Below, piece by piece: positions 38,826-49,111 of a stretch of DNA of 64,000 nt. This stretch comes from Symbiodinium natans (lineage: Eukaryota > Sar > Dinophyceae > Suessiales > Symbiodiniaceae), in the NCBI GenBank assembly GCA_905221605.1, contig CAJNDS010000002.1:300001-364000 (forward strand), written 5' to 3'. A program made the translations under genes and the position numbers. The first letter of the stretch is position 1. Each line of letters opens with the position of its first letter. The notes under the pieces are model-generated. The model made no database searches. It was not told the origin of the DNA and saw only the letters and a program-made list of their open reading frames with translations.

Positions 38826-39030
38826 TGGGATGTTCCCCCTGATGCTAACAGCCCTTAATGGGGATTATAATACCCCCCCATTATGATCCCTATTGAGGAC
38901 TGTTAGTATACAGGGGAACATCCCAACCTTGGGATGTTCCCCCTGATGCTAACAGCCCTTAATGGGGATTATAATACCCCCCCATTATGATCCCTATTGA
39001 GGACTGTTAGTATACAGGGGAACATCCCAA
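38826..39030. mobile_element. Two family A elements in direct tandem, almost identical
   Basis: Copies at 38826-38927 and 38930-39030, separated by CC, differ by one base in a C run as far as I can see. Each has the full ends TTGGGATGTTCCCC and GGGGAACATCCCAA and an ATTATAATACCCCCCC centre. Confidence 0.9.
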
Positions 39031-39230
39031 GTTTAGCCCCTTAAGAAAAACAAAAAACAAACCAAACATACATAATAAACGACAAATATGAAACAACATA
39101 AACAATATTGAAATAAAAGAAGATAAATAAAACGGCACGCCGGCCTCGCGCTTGATGTTAGCCTCCTCGGCCAACTTCGCCTGGCCCCCGGCTTCTTTTC
39201 AAACGGAAGCAGGAGGGCTTAAACGGTCTA

Positions 39231-39335
39231 GGGTTACCCTTATACTAACAGCTCCTTAGTCGGGAACATATTGGGGGAGGGGGGGGGGGGGGGGGGTACT
39301 ACAATTATTCCCTACTAAGGTGGGCTTAAGGTCTA
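39231..39335. mobile_element. Family A-like element with an expanded central G run
   Basis: GGTTACCCTTATACTAACAG and CTCCTTAGTCGGGA at the left; the centre is a G run (39272-39296, one A) followed by TACTAC; the right half is decayed (CCCTACTAAGGTGGGC). Confidence 0.55.
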
Positions 39336-40800
39336 CCGTAAGAACCCCAAAACCACTTTTCATAGGTTCTTAGCTTGTATCTTATGGGGTTTGTTGGGGA
39401 ACCCTACAAAAAAAAGGGTTTTGGGTTCTTCAGGTCTAGGGCTTACGGCGGTGGGTTTTGAGTTTGGGGTGGTGGGTTTAGAGTTTGTGGCTTTAAGGTC
39501 TAGGGCTTACGGAGGTGGGTTTAGAGTTTGGGGGTTTAAGGTCTACGGTTTATGGAGGTGGGTTTAGAGTTTGGGGTTTAGGGTTTGACAATTTGGGTGT
39601 ATAGGGTTTATGCGGTCTAGGGTGGGTTTATAGGGTTTGCGCGGTCGAGGGTTTCAGGATTTCGGGTGTCAAGGCTCTATGCACCAATTTCAGGCTGGCA
39701 TGAGGGCGTATAGGGTTTAGGGCTCAGGGTTTAGTTGAGGGGTGTTTAGGGAGGCTTTCACATTCACAGAGGCTTCTCGAAGCTTTAGATCCTGAATCTC
39801 AGGCCTTGCACCTAGCCCGCGCCAAGCTCCAAACACACGGAGCTAGAATGCCTGAAACCTGAAAACCCTAACCCCTAAAAGCAAAACCTGTCTTAGGGTG
39901 GTTGCATGGTCCCTTGGTATACAAACCAAAATCACAATCCTACACGCCCTACAAAACCTAATACCAAAACCCTATAAACCCTGTAAACCCTGTAAACCCT
40001 GTAAACCCTGTAAACCCTACAAACCCTACAAACCCTTAACCCTAATCCCTACAAATCCTAATCCCCAAACCCAATAAACCCTCAACCCTAATCCCTACAA
40101 GCTCTGAACCCTAAACCCTATAACCCTACACCCTAAACCCTAGTCCCAACAAAGCCCAAAGCCCTAAGCTCCCGGGACTCCGCGCGTCGATGATGACCGA
40201 GGTGCTCGGCGCTAGTGGAGTTTTCACCTTCGGGGGGAGGGTGTGCATGGAGGCCCTAAACCCCAGCCCTAAACCCTAAACCCTAAACCCTAAACCCTAA
40301 ACCCTAAACCCTAAACTCGAACCCTAAACCCTAAAGGGGCTTAGGGTTTAAGATCTAAACCCGAAGCCCTAAATGCCAAAGTCTACCTCTCAAGAAACCC
40401 GAAACATCTAAGCCTGCTTTTATTGCAGGTTATCTTAAATTCCGATAAGGGGTTTTCTCCTGAGAGCCTACAAAAGAGTAGGTTTGGGGTTCTAAAGGTA
40501 AGCACGAAAATCTAGACCTGTTCCTGCGGGAAGCTAGTGCGTATGGCCTAAATCAGAAATATGGGCAAAATCAGAAATATCGGCAACCCACTGCGAAGAA
40601 AATACAAGACAAATAAACATCTACACCATAAAACTTAAAACCCTTAACCCCCCCCCCCCCCAAAAAAAAAAAAAAACCTTAAGCCCCAAACCTCCTTAAA
40701 CCCTAAACCTTTGAACCCTAAAGCCCTCCTTGAACATCCTCAACCCCAAGCCTTTTAACCCTAAACCTTGAGACCCTAAAGATCTTAAGCCAGGAGTACA
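39336..40800. repeat. Patchwork of degenerate telomere-like DNA, 39.3-40.8 kb
   Basis: Poor TTTAGGG/GGGTTTA variants 39420-39740; CCCTGTAAA and CCCTACAA variants 39955-40135; CCCTAAA 40260-40340; C14A15 at 40648-40676; degenerate CCCTAAA 40680-40800. Islands 39750-39900, 40141-40255 and 40400-40640 carry no recognisable gene. Confidence 0.75.
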
Positions 40801-41068
40801 GGTTTAGGGTTTAGGGTTTAGGGTTAGGGTTTAGGGTTTAGGGTTTAGGGTTTAGGGTTTAGGGTTTAGGGTTTAGGGTTTAGGGTTTAGGGTTTAGGGG
40901 TTTGGGTTTAGGGTTTTGGGTTTAGGGTTTAGGGTTTAGGGTTTAGGGTTTAGGGTTTAGGGTTTAGGGTTTAGGGTTTAGGGTTTGGGGTTTGGGGTTT
41001 GGGGTTTGGGGTTTGGGGTTCCGGGTGTGGGGTTTGGGGTTTAGGGGTTGAGGGTTTAGGTCGCGACC
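40801..41068 (+). repeat. Long TTTAGGG array ending in TTTGGGG
   Basis: About 26 TTTAGGG units, then about six TTTGGGG units with one CCGGGTG break (from about 40982). Confidence 0.95.
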
Positions 41069-41292
41069 TTCTTGGCTCCGTGGGGCTCGTCTTTCACGAA
41101 AGCACAGTTTGGGGTCGGCGAGGTGAACCCTAAACCCTCGAACCCTAAACCCGGCGGGTTGTTTATGTTACTTTGAGTGCCTAGTGCCTAGGTTTGGGAT
41201 TTGCTTGAGGGGAATCGGCACCTTTTTACATACGAAACCTGTACCTGAAAACTGAGAGGCTTTTAACAGCACAAAGACAATATACTTACACA

Positions 41293-41329
<37 letters not shown>

Positions 41330-41592
41330 CACATATACTCACTCCTACACACGTGTATCCAAACAGACTAAGGACATTTCCTTGTTCGGAGGCTACACAA
41401 GATGCTCTTGGTCAAGTTAATAGGGCGGCTTTTGGGGCGTGCTTGGGGTTCAGAGTTTAAGCTGCGAGGCTTAGGGTTTAGGGTTTAGGGTTTAGGGTTT
41501 AGGGTTTAGGGTTTAGGGTTTAGGGTTTAGGGTTTAGGGTTTAGGGTTTAGGGTTTAGGGTTTTGCCCATGAGAGGTTCAGTCGCACTTTGA
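41069..41592. repeat. Patchwork, 41.1-41.6 kb
   Basis: CCCTAAA traces at 41127-41152; AT microsatellite 41290-41326; TTTAGGG (about 13 units) 41470-41563. 41154-41290 and 41330-41465 are unassigned. Confidence 0.8.
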
Positions 41593-41740
41593 GGCCAGCA
41601 CAATCGCCACAAAATGGCTGTCGGCAATCGCCTCGTGACTTTGGTCGGTTCAGAGTACCAGGCACAGTGCTTAGACTTACTTTCCCAAGACCTCGAGCTA
41701 CCCAGAAGACTCGCCCATGTATCCCATAGGCCATTGTTGG
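41593..41740 (+). CDS. Coding-like island, plus strand, running into a G tract; family unrecognised
   Basis: After a stop at 41590-41592 the frame is open to the poly-G run at about 41739, with an ATG at 41614. It reads MAVGNRLVTLVGSEYQAQCL, then DLLSQDLELPRRLAHVSH. The minus strand also carries a long frame here (41541-41816), but it contains repeat-derived residues. An AG lies directly upstream (GGCCAG). It may be an exon whose 3' end was replaced by the G tract. Confidence 0.28.
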
Positions 41741-42680
41741 GGGGGGGGGGGGGTCCTTTCATGAACACCAGGAATTGCACGTAGCTTGCTTTGTTCAGAG
41801 CCCCCTCCTTGGTCACCCCAAGACCCCCCCCCCCCCCAAAACCTAAACCCTAAACCCAACCCACCCCAACAGGTATAGTGTTTAAGGTTTAGGGTTCAGG
41901 GTAGGATTTAGGGTTTAGGGTTTAGGGTTTAGGGTTTAGGGTTAAGAAAAAACTGTGTAGGGCTCAGGGCGGTGCAGTGCCTAAGGTTACTGCTTCAGGG
42001 GCTTGGCAAGAGAGCACGAACGACGGCTAGGCAAGCCCCTTGCCAGCACACATGTACACAGACGGTTTAGGGTTTAGGGTTTAGGGTTTAGGGTTTAGGG
42101 TTTAGGGTTTAGGGTTTAGGGTTTAGGGTTTAGGGTTTAGGGTTTAGGGTTTAGGGTTGTATGATAAGTTGATTGCACAGCACCATCAACCTCAACGGCG
42201 CATCTCTAGACTCCGAATTTCCGAAAGGACAGAGCGAGCGATAGAGAAAGAGAGAAGAAAGAGATGAAACACAACAGAATCATGTAGGAAAACCTAACCC
42301 CAAAAGACCCCTAGAACCTAAACTCAAGCCCCCTAACCCAAGACCCCAAAAAAGCCTCAAGCCCAAGCCCCCAAACCCTAAACCCAAGACGACCCCTAAA
42401 CCCCAAGACCCTTAAAACCCCTAAACCCCTAAACCCTCAGCCGGAAAGCCTTCAGGCTGGCGCTTCGTTGCTTCATTTTTGTTTTGGCTGCTTGTGGTTT
42501 GGCTTTTACCATGGTCAGATAGACATGCAGGGCCCGAACGCGTTCAGGTTGTGCATGTCTAAAGTAACGCATGCAGTTCTAAGCTACACCTAAACACACA
42601 AATCCCTAAACCTTAAACCCGAAACCCTGAACCCTAACCCTAAGCTACACCGAGCTTCCTCGCTGTCTTCCGTTACTCAC
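41741..42680. repeat. Patchwork, 41.7-42.7 kb
   Basis: G run 41739-41753; C run 41825-41837; TTTAGGG 41880-41945; TTTAGGG (about 14 units) 42065-42160; degenerate CCCTAAA 42290-42440 and 42600-42650. Unique DNA 42165-42285 and 42445-42595 is unassigned. Confidence 0.8.
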
Positions 42681-42893
42681 TCAACAGTTGTAGCCTGCGC
42701 GGCCGTTGAAGAGCTTGCCGGTGAAATTCGGGCTCCAACAAGTGTCGCAACCCTTGGGGTTGCCCCGGCATCTGATGCAGCCGTACACCGTCAGCTTCTT
42801 CTGAGGTTTGTTGCTGTGTGCAGCCTGTGGCTTGCCGCTGGACTTGCACGAAGGCTTCTTCAAAAGCAGCTTTCGGCATTGCTTTGGCCTCCG
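42681..42893 (-). CDS. C-terminal exon with a CX2CX6CX2C Cys motif (zinc-ribbon-like)
   Basis: The minus-strand frame is open from the TTTAGGG block at 42898-43022 to TGA at 42683-42681. It begins basic (KKPSCKSSGKPQ, NKPQKKL) and ends with YGCIRCRGNPKGCDTCWSP, then NFTGKLFNGRAGYNC. The four cysteines in CX2CX6CX2C could bind zinc. C-terminal motifs of this GCxxCRGxxxGCxxC type are, as far as I recall, recurrent in dinoflagellate predicted proteins; I could not search for it. The 5' border is unclear: candidate AG acceptors lie around 42880-42895, where the frame merges with telomere-like repeat. The other exons are not in reach, so this is a last exon or a gene fragment. A longer overlapping frame (42673-42879) has poorer composition and is treated as a shadow. 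Confidence 0.6.
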   Translation of the reverse strand, partial: RRPKQCRKLLLKKPSCKSSGKPQAAHSNKPQKKLTVYGCIRCRGNPKGCDTCWSPNFTGKLFNGRAGYNC

Positions 42894-42897
42894 GGGT

Positions 42898-43229
42898 CTG
42901 GGGTTTAGAGTTTTGGGGTTTAGATTTTAGGGTTTAGGGTTTGGTGTTTGGGGTTTAGGGACTTAGGGTTTGGGGGGTAGGGAGTACGGTTTAGGGTTTA
43001 GGGTTTAGGGGTTTGGGGGTTAGGTGGCGATGCAGCTGTGTCTGGCCTGGCCAATCCAGGAACTGCAATTGGCGGCATTGCCGATGACGACGAGATCCTG
43101 TCCCGAAGCCAGCAGGCCCAGTAGGGTTTAGGGTTTAGGGTTTAGGGTTTAGGGTTTAGGGTTTAGGGTTTAGGGTTTAGGGTTTAGGGTTTAGGGTTTA
43201 GGGTTTAGGGGCAAGGTTTAGGGTTCGAT

Positions 43230-43260
<31 letters not shown>

Positions 43261-43500
43261 GCCTGCCCCACACAAAACCCCAAACCTTGCATCTAAGTCC
43301 AAGGATGTGGTCTGTTCTCGAACTGGGGGGTTTTGGAATCCGCTTTGTTTGAGGTGAAGGGTTTAGGGCTTTGCAGCCCTAAACCCTAAACCCTAAACCC
43401 TCAACCCTACAGGCCAAACCCTAAACCCTAAACCCGAAACCCTAAACCCTACAGGCCAAACCCCTAAACCTAAAACCTAAACCTAAAACCCTGAAACCCT
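42898..43500. repeat. Patchwork with a C29 run
   Basis: Mixed TTTAGGG/TTTGGGG 42898-43022; TTTAGGG (about 13 units) 43122-43212; C29 at 43230-43258 directly after GGTTCGAT; CCCTAAA with ACAGGCCAAA spacers 43376-43500, where CCCTACAGGCCAAACCC is duplicated. Confidence 0.9.
43230..43258 (-). repeat. Run of 29 C
   Basis: Uninterrupted C tract directly joined to a TTTAGGG block by GGTTCGAT. Confidence 0.95.
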
Positions 43501-44328
43501 GGGCCCTATCTCTCCTCTTGCTCAGCTTCGAGGATGAGGTGCTCCACGTCCAGAGCGGCCGCACCTCGCGATCTTTGCCTACTGTGGGTTGGTAGGGAAT
43601 GAGGGTTCAGGGTTTAGGGTTCGGGTTACGCTTGCAAGACTTTTTGTGCGGTGTAGGCTTTCTGGGGCCAGAAGGCTCCATAGGCTTCAGGAACCGCTAA
43701 CCCTACACTCCTCTACACTCCTCCCCCCAACCCTGAACCCTGAACCCTGAACCCTGAACCCTGAACCTGAACCCTGAACCCCCTGAACCCCCTGAACCCT
43801 GAACCCCTAAACCCTAAACCCTAAACCCTAAACCCTAAACCCTAAACCCTAAACCTCAACCGTCCCTTCAGGCAAAGTCGCCTGTCTCCGCCACCAGCGG
43901 AGGCCGGGGTGCCTGGACCAGAGGCACGGGACCAGGGTTTTGGGTTTGAGGGTTCAGGGTTTAGGGTTTAGGGTTAGGGTTTAGGGTTTAGGGTTTTTAG
44001 GGTTTTAGGGGTTTTAGGGTTTAGAGGTTTTAGGGCTTTAGTTGTTTTTTTTGTGTTTTTGTTTAATAAATAACTGGGTTTTTGACTTTTGGGGCTTTTA
44101 GGTTTTTTGGGCTTTAGGGTTTTAGGGATAAAGGGTGCTAGTGCGTTAGGGCTTTAGGGTTTCCGGCGGTGAGGTCTGAGAACGGATACTATACACCATG
44201 AGAAGATAATCGAGACAGGCTCTCGTAGAAGGGATGCAGCCGTGAGGTCTCCTATTTGTAGCAAGCCTTGGTTCCGACCCAGAAAAAAGTCCAGACAAAC
44301 AGAGATGTTTTTTAAACACAGAATTTAC
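43501..44328. repeat. Patchwork, 43.5-44.3 kb
   Basis: Family G half (CTGTGGGTTGGTAGGGAATG) at 43579-43600 runs into TTCAGGG repeat; CCCTGAA then CCCTAAA array 43725-43855; TTTAGGG and TTTTAGGG 43935-44160 with T-rich interruptions. Other DNA is unassigned. Confidence 0.8.
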
Positions 44329-44385
44329 TGGGATGTTTACCCTTGTACTGCCAGTCTTTGACAGGGATTATCATACAGGGTATTG
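44329..44385. mobile_element. Left half of a family A element
   Basis: TGGGATGTTTACCCTTGTAC and TGCCAGTCTTTGACAGGGAT match the family; the remainder is missing. Confidence 0.5.
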
Positions 44386-45612
44386 GGGTTTTGGGTTTAG
44401 GCCTTTGGGCATTTTATATATCAGAGTTTAATTATAGAGGGACTAAAGTGCCCTCAGCCCTGGGGGTGGGGGGGGGGGGGGTGGGGGCTGGGGCGTGGGG
44501 CCGAAATCCAGAAAGAGAACCTGCAAGAACCCTGTAAAGGGGAATGCGCTTCAATTTAAACTCTGAAACCTGCAACCTTGCTAGTGACACAGGCCTTCCA
44601 TGAGGGAACTACACCGTAAACCCTAAACGCTAAACTAACTCCCAGGGATCTTGGGATGGGTAAAGAAACTGAATTCTCCCCAATATCCCCTCGTACGCCC
44701 CTAACACTCCCTAAGCTTCCCCCGCTTTGGTTCCCCAGGGTACCTCCCACCTGGTCTAGGGTTAGGGTTTAAGAAACCCCAAAACCCAAAACCCTAAACC
44801 CTAAACCCTAAAACCCTAAACCCTAAACCAATGGAAAACTCTCCGTGGCCTCTCTTGGGGAAGGCGACGCTGCAGTCTGCCTGACGCATGGAGGGGGAGG
44901 GATCTAATGCAGGGGTCAGAATGATCACCATGGTAATTATCACTTATCGTCCCTGTTTAATTATACTATAGTAGCCCCCCAAAACCCTGTGCAAACCAAT
45001 TTAAATTAAGGCTCCATAGAATGTTTCTGTCTACTCCTTTAGGATGCAGGCTTCAGGGTTCAGGGTTTCCCGGGTTTTCAGAACCCTCCCCACGACGTCT
45101 ATATCATATGTTTTGATTAGGGGTTCGTGAACGAGCCCCCTCTCCTCGCGAAGTACGTGCTCTTGGTATGGTATCTGATACTTAGGGTTTAGGGTTTAGG
45201 GTTTAGGGTTTAGGGTTTAGGGTTTCGAAAGGTTATAACTGGGCCCAAGTACTATATGGGTACTGTAAACATCCACCTGAAGCTCCTACCCTAAACCCTA
45301 AACCCTAAACCCCAAACCCTAAACCCTAAGCCCTAAACCCCAAACCCTAAACCCTAAACCCTAAACCCCAAACCCCAAACCCCAAACCCTAATCCTAAGC
45401 CCTTGGATGGTCTTAGGGATGGCTTAAGGTGTCAAAGCACTTCGGGGTTTCCGACCGCCAAAACCTGAGCCCTTCAGCCTTGGGTGTTGCGAGCAGTACA
45501 AGATCACCTAGTTTTTGGGTTTAGGGTTTAGGGTCTAGGGTTTTAGGGTTTAGGGTTTAGGGTTTAGGGTTTAGGGTTTAGGGTTTAGGGTTTAGGGTTT
45601 AGGGTTGACCGA
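44386..45612. repeat. Patchwork, 44.4-45.6 kb
   Basis: G-rich tract 44462-44490; CCCTAAA/CCCTAAAA 44785-44830; TTTAGGG 45183-45227; CCCTAAA/CCCCAAA 45288-45400; TTTAGGG 45517-45606. 44833-45040 and 45060-45180 are unassigned. A minus frame at 44556-44750 is not convincing. Confidence 0.8.
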
Positions 45613-45715
45613 GAAGTAACCTAGGAGTAAAAGGGTACCCTTGTTGCTTTAAAGGGGCTTATAAGGGAACCTAACGCTAACAAAAACAACGGCAATGGCC
45701 TACTCTGGGTTCTAG
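45613..45715. mobile_element. Inverted-repeat element, family B (diverged ends)
   Basis: AAGTAACCTAGGAGTAAAAG with GGTACCCTTGTTGC and TTATAAGGGAACCTA bodies; right end CTACTCTGGGTTC. It starts directly after a TTTAGGG array. Confidence 0.55.
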
Positions 45716-45842
45716 GTAGGTAAGGCTGCTTCAGGGCCTTGGGCTTGGGTTTACACGGTTTACACCGTCGACCCCCTGAGCGCCACCTCTACAAGTCTTG
45801 GGGGTTTCGGCTGCGACCCTCAAGCCCCGAAACCCAAAACCC

Positions 45843-45907
45843 TATTTTTTAGACATGTCTTAAAAATGATATGTTTTTAAACATCTTTTAGACATGTCTA
45901 AAAAATA
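45843..45907. mobile_element. Palindromic element, family Q, 65 bp
   Basis: TATTTTTTAGACATGTCT faces AGACATGTCTAAAAAATA, an exact 18-bp terminal repeat with AGACATGTCT itself palindromic; the core also pairs (ATGTTTTTAAACAT). Confidence 0.85.
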
Positions 45908-46186
45908 GTATCCATAAACCCCAAACTCTATCTTATAAACCCTAAACCGCGCCTGCACCTTACCTGAAGGCTTTAATGCGAGTCCTTTTGCGGGCTACTC
46001 TTAGGCGTTGTCATATAGGTAGTTCCACAAATCAGGGCCCCTTTTGGGTCCTCTATATCGTACGAAACCTGCGCAAAAGAAGGCACCCCCACCCCCTAAA
46101 CCCAAAACCCTAAACACGAATTAGACCCAAACAGAAACTAGCGTAAAGAATTTCCCATACATAGGGTGCTACATCGGAGGCTTTTG

Positions 46187-46297
46187 CTACTGTTCGCGTG
46201 AGAACCCGCACCCCCCCCCAAAAAAAAAAAAAAATCCTTATAAGGGCAACATAGCGATCGCCATTTCATATTTTTAGGGTTCTTCAGCAAATAGTAG
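46187..46297. mobile_element. Inverted-repeat element, family C, with C10A14 run
   Basis: CTACTGTTCGCGTGAGAACC faces GGTTCTTCAGCAAATAGTAG. A C run followed by an A run lies just inside the left end. Confidence 0.7.
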
Positions 46298-46374
46298 TTT
46301 GGGGAACAGCAAGGTGGCATACACCCGCTTGCCCCGGTTTTGCCCCATGGCCCCAGTTGAAGGTTCAGGGGCTT

Positions 46375-48231
46375 TAGGGTTTAGGGTTTAGGGTTTAGGG
46401 TTTAGGGTTTAGGGTTTAGGGTTACCCCTAGTTAACTCTCAGCCCAGGGCTCCAATAGTAAGTAAACAAATATGATGCCCACATTGGGGGTCTAAAGTGT
46501 GTATTTTCGACAATAGTAACTACTTGAGTCGTTTTTGAGATAAAGAGGGCTTAGGGTTTAGGGTTTAGGGTTTAGGGCTACTGCCCTTCCCGACGGCATG
46601 GATCACCCAGCCTGCCCATCGACGACGTCCTGATGCCACAGGCATCAAGTCATTTCGGGGTATACCTACTGGAGGGAAGCTGGGGCTCAAAAAAGGCAAG
46701 GTGGCCCATCGAATCGCTAGATTCTACGACTTGCTCCAAACCCTAAAGACTTGAGACTTGAGATCCCTAAAGCCTTGAGACCCGAAATGCTTGAGACCCT
46801 AAACCCTTAACCCTCTTGAAACCCTAAACCCTGGCGAGGGGGGGGGGGGGGGGGGGGGGAGGGGAGGGCGCCAGGCAAATGCCCACGAAGCAGGCAAAAA
46901 TGCCCCACGAATTCGGCAAATTTGCCGGTCATTGGGGTCATTAAGGTATAAATATGTATAGAAAGAGAGGTGTAGGGTGTATGGTGTAGGGTTTAGGGTT
47001 TAGGGTTTAGGCCCCCCCCGCCCCAAAATAAACTCCCAAACATTGCTTCCCTCCAGTCATGCTTGACGCTGCTTTGAGATGGCCAGTAGTGACGGGCTTT
47101 AGTCCCATGGGCGCTCACTTGTCGGGAGTCCTTGGGCCTGTCTGCAACGCTTGAAGTGTTGCACTGAAGTTGTTTTCTGTTCGCGCTGGCCTCAGAAGTA
47201 GGGATGGCGTCGTGTCATTTTAGGCTCCAGGGTTCCTTTAGCGCCGCCCTCAGCAGCAGGAGTGTGCCGGGAGCTTGGAGCCAGGCCTCCCTCAGAAGTA
47301 GGAGCAGGCTCTTATGACCAACCGTCAGTGATTTCCCTATAATCAGGACCCCAAGAAGGTACCCCGAAGATCGTAAACCTCCACGTTGAGCTTTAGGGTC
47401 TCAGGGACATCCCCTGAACCCTACTGAAAGGTTCAGGGTGCTTCATGACCGATTACGACTGTGCTTATAACCCACTTACGAGCCCCTTAAGTGCCCAAAT
47501 ATGGGTTATAAATGGGTTATAGGTGCAGCTATTATTGGGTTAATAAGAACCTCCTAAACCCTGAACCCTAAACCCAAAACCCTAAACCCTAATCCCACGC
47601 ACCTTCGCGCCAGTTGCTCGGCTAATGCAGCCGCCCGCTTCTCCGCGGCTTCGGAGGGGTCGGCGGGCCTGTTCCCAGTTGGTGATTCTAGGATTTTGGG
47701 GCTTAGGGCTAGGGCTTGGGGTTTAGGGTTTAGGGTTAGGGTTTAGGGTTGAGGGTTTAGGGTTTAGGGTTTCGGGTTTAGGGTTTCAATGGTTAGGGTT
47801 TAGGACTGAGAGGTTGACAAAGGGCCTTGGTGTTGCAAGGGCTGACGACTCCCTCTTAATGGCTAATTCGGGCGCGTAGGGTGTGTGTGTGACTTAGGAG
47901 TATCAGAAAGGGGCCACAATTTCAGATCCATCCCCATGGGTGTGTGCGCACTCTCTCGCGTTCACTTGCAGAATCCATATTCGTAAACTTAAACCCTTTA
48001 AGCCCTAAACCTTGTAGAGAGTAAACCTGCGCTGCTCAGGTAAACATGTCCAAAACCCAAGACGGAACGCTGCTTCTTACTCTTCTGCTTGTTACGATTA
48101 TTGTTATTACACATGTTATGGTTATGATTCGTAGCCTGTGGTGCCACCAAGGCCGGAAAGCCGTAAGCCGTAAACCCTAAATCCCAAACCCCAACCTTTA
48201 AACCCCAAAGCCTACGCCCTACTACTATTTG
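46375..48231. repeat. Patchwork, 46.4-48.2 kb
   Basis: TTTAGGG 46375-46424, 46553-46580 and 46985-47010; degenerate CCCTAAA 46795-46830; G22 run 46838-46859; family D part 47325-47390; family F element 47428-47554; CCCTAAA 47555-47595; mixed TTTAGGG 47715-47800. 47040-47320 holds CAGAAGTAGG repeats (CTCAGAAGTAGG twice). 47800-48180 is unassigned. Confidence 0.75.
47428..47554. mobile_element. Inverted-repeat element, family F
   Basis: AAGGTTCAGGGTGCTTCATG faces GGTTAATAAGAACCTCC; internal TATGGGTTATAAATGGG as in the family. CCCTAAA repeats begin at its right end. Confidence 0.65.
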
Positions 48232-48331
48232 CTTAAGAACCCCCCCAAAAAAATTGAATTAAAACTCCCTATATTGCCCTTGTAAGGAGGATCATTTCAA
48301 ATTTTTTGGGGGGTTCTGAAGAAATCAGTAG
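48232..48331. mobile_element. Inverted-repeat element, family C, 100 bp
   Basis: CTACTATTTGCTTAAGAACC faces GGTTCTGAAGAAATCAGTAG; AT-rich core with ATATTGCCCTTGTAAGGAGG. Confidence 0.8.
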
Positions 48332-48990
48332 CCTACATCCCTAACCCCAAACCCTACATCCCTAAACCCCAAACTCTAAACCCTAAACCGCAAACCCTAA
48401 ACCCCAACCCCCAACCCTACACCCTAAACCCCAAACCCTAAACCCTAAGCCCTGAACCCTGAACTCTGAGCCCTAAACCCTAAACACTAAAACCCTAAAC
48501 CCTAAACCCTAAACCCCAAAGAGGCGAGCCACGCGCTGCGCGGCGCAGCGGCGGCTGGTTCTGAAGGTGGCGCAGGTGCAGCCTCCTGGTTAGGGCTTTA
48601 TAGGGTTTAGGGTTTAGGTTTTAGTTTAGGGTCTAGGCTTTGGGGTTATGGAGTTTACGGTTTATGGAGGGTTTAGGCGTTTAGGTTGTGTGCAGAGGGT
48701 TCGGGCTTTCACTTGGGAGTTTGGGGTTTTAGGGGCTAAAAATTCCTTGTCATGTCACCCTTATCATTTAACCCTAAACCCTAATCCCTAAACCCTAAAC
48801 CCGTCTAGCAGCCGAAGCGAATTACCGGACAAGTAGAAACGGTTCCTTAAGCCCCAAACCCTAAGCCCAAAAATCCAAGATCCAAAACCCAAACCCCAAA
48901 CCCTAAGTTAAAGCTGCTCTTCGGACAGTCCTCTTCAGACTCCGAGCCAGATGACGACATTTCTTCGGAGGAATCCTTCGCGGGCACATG
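48332..48990. repeat. CCCTAAA-rich patchwork
   Basis: Mixed CCCTAAA/CCCCAAA/CCCTACA 48332-48522; TTTAGGG variants 48597-48690; CCCTAAA 48765-48805 and 48850-48906. 48523-48596 and 48907-48987 are short unassigned islands. Confidence 0.85.
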
Positions 48991-49111
48991 TTAAGGTTGG
49001 GCTGCTCCCCCTTAAACTAACAGTCCAGAATAGGGATTTCAGTAACCCCCCCATGACAATCGCTATTCAGGACTGTTACATGAAGGGGGAACAACTGTCA
49101 ATATGTTAAGG
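48988..49111. mobile_element. Inverted-repeat element, family A, with TGTTAAGG duplication
   Basis: TTGGGCTGCTCCCCC begins at 48997; right side GACTGTTACATGAAGGGGG then AACAACTGTCAATA to 49103. TGTTAAGG lies at 48989-48996 and 49104-49111, a non-telomeric 8-bp duplication. The right terminus is diverged. Confidence 0.75.

Larger units (their letters stand above)
45716..46374. other. Islands and two inverted-repeat elements, 45.7-46.4 kb
   Basis: Family Q palindrome at 45843-45907 and family C element at 46187-46297 with a C10A14 run. CCCTAAA traces at 45910-45945 and 46090-46115. No gene recognised. Confidence 0.7.
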
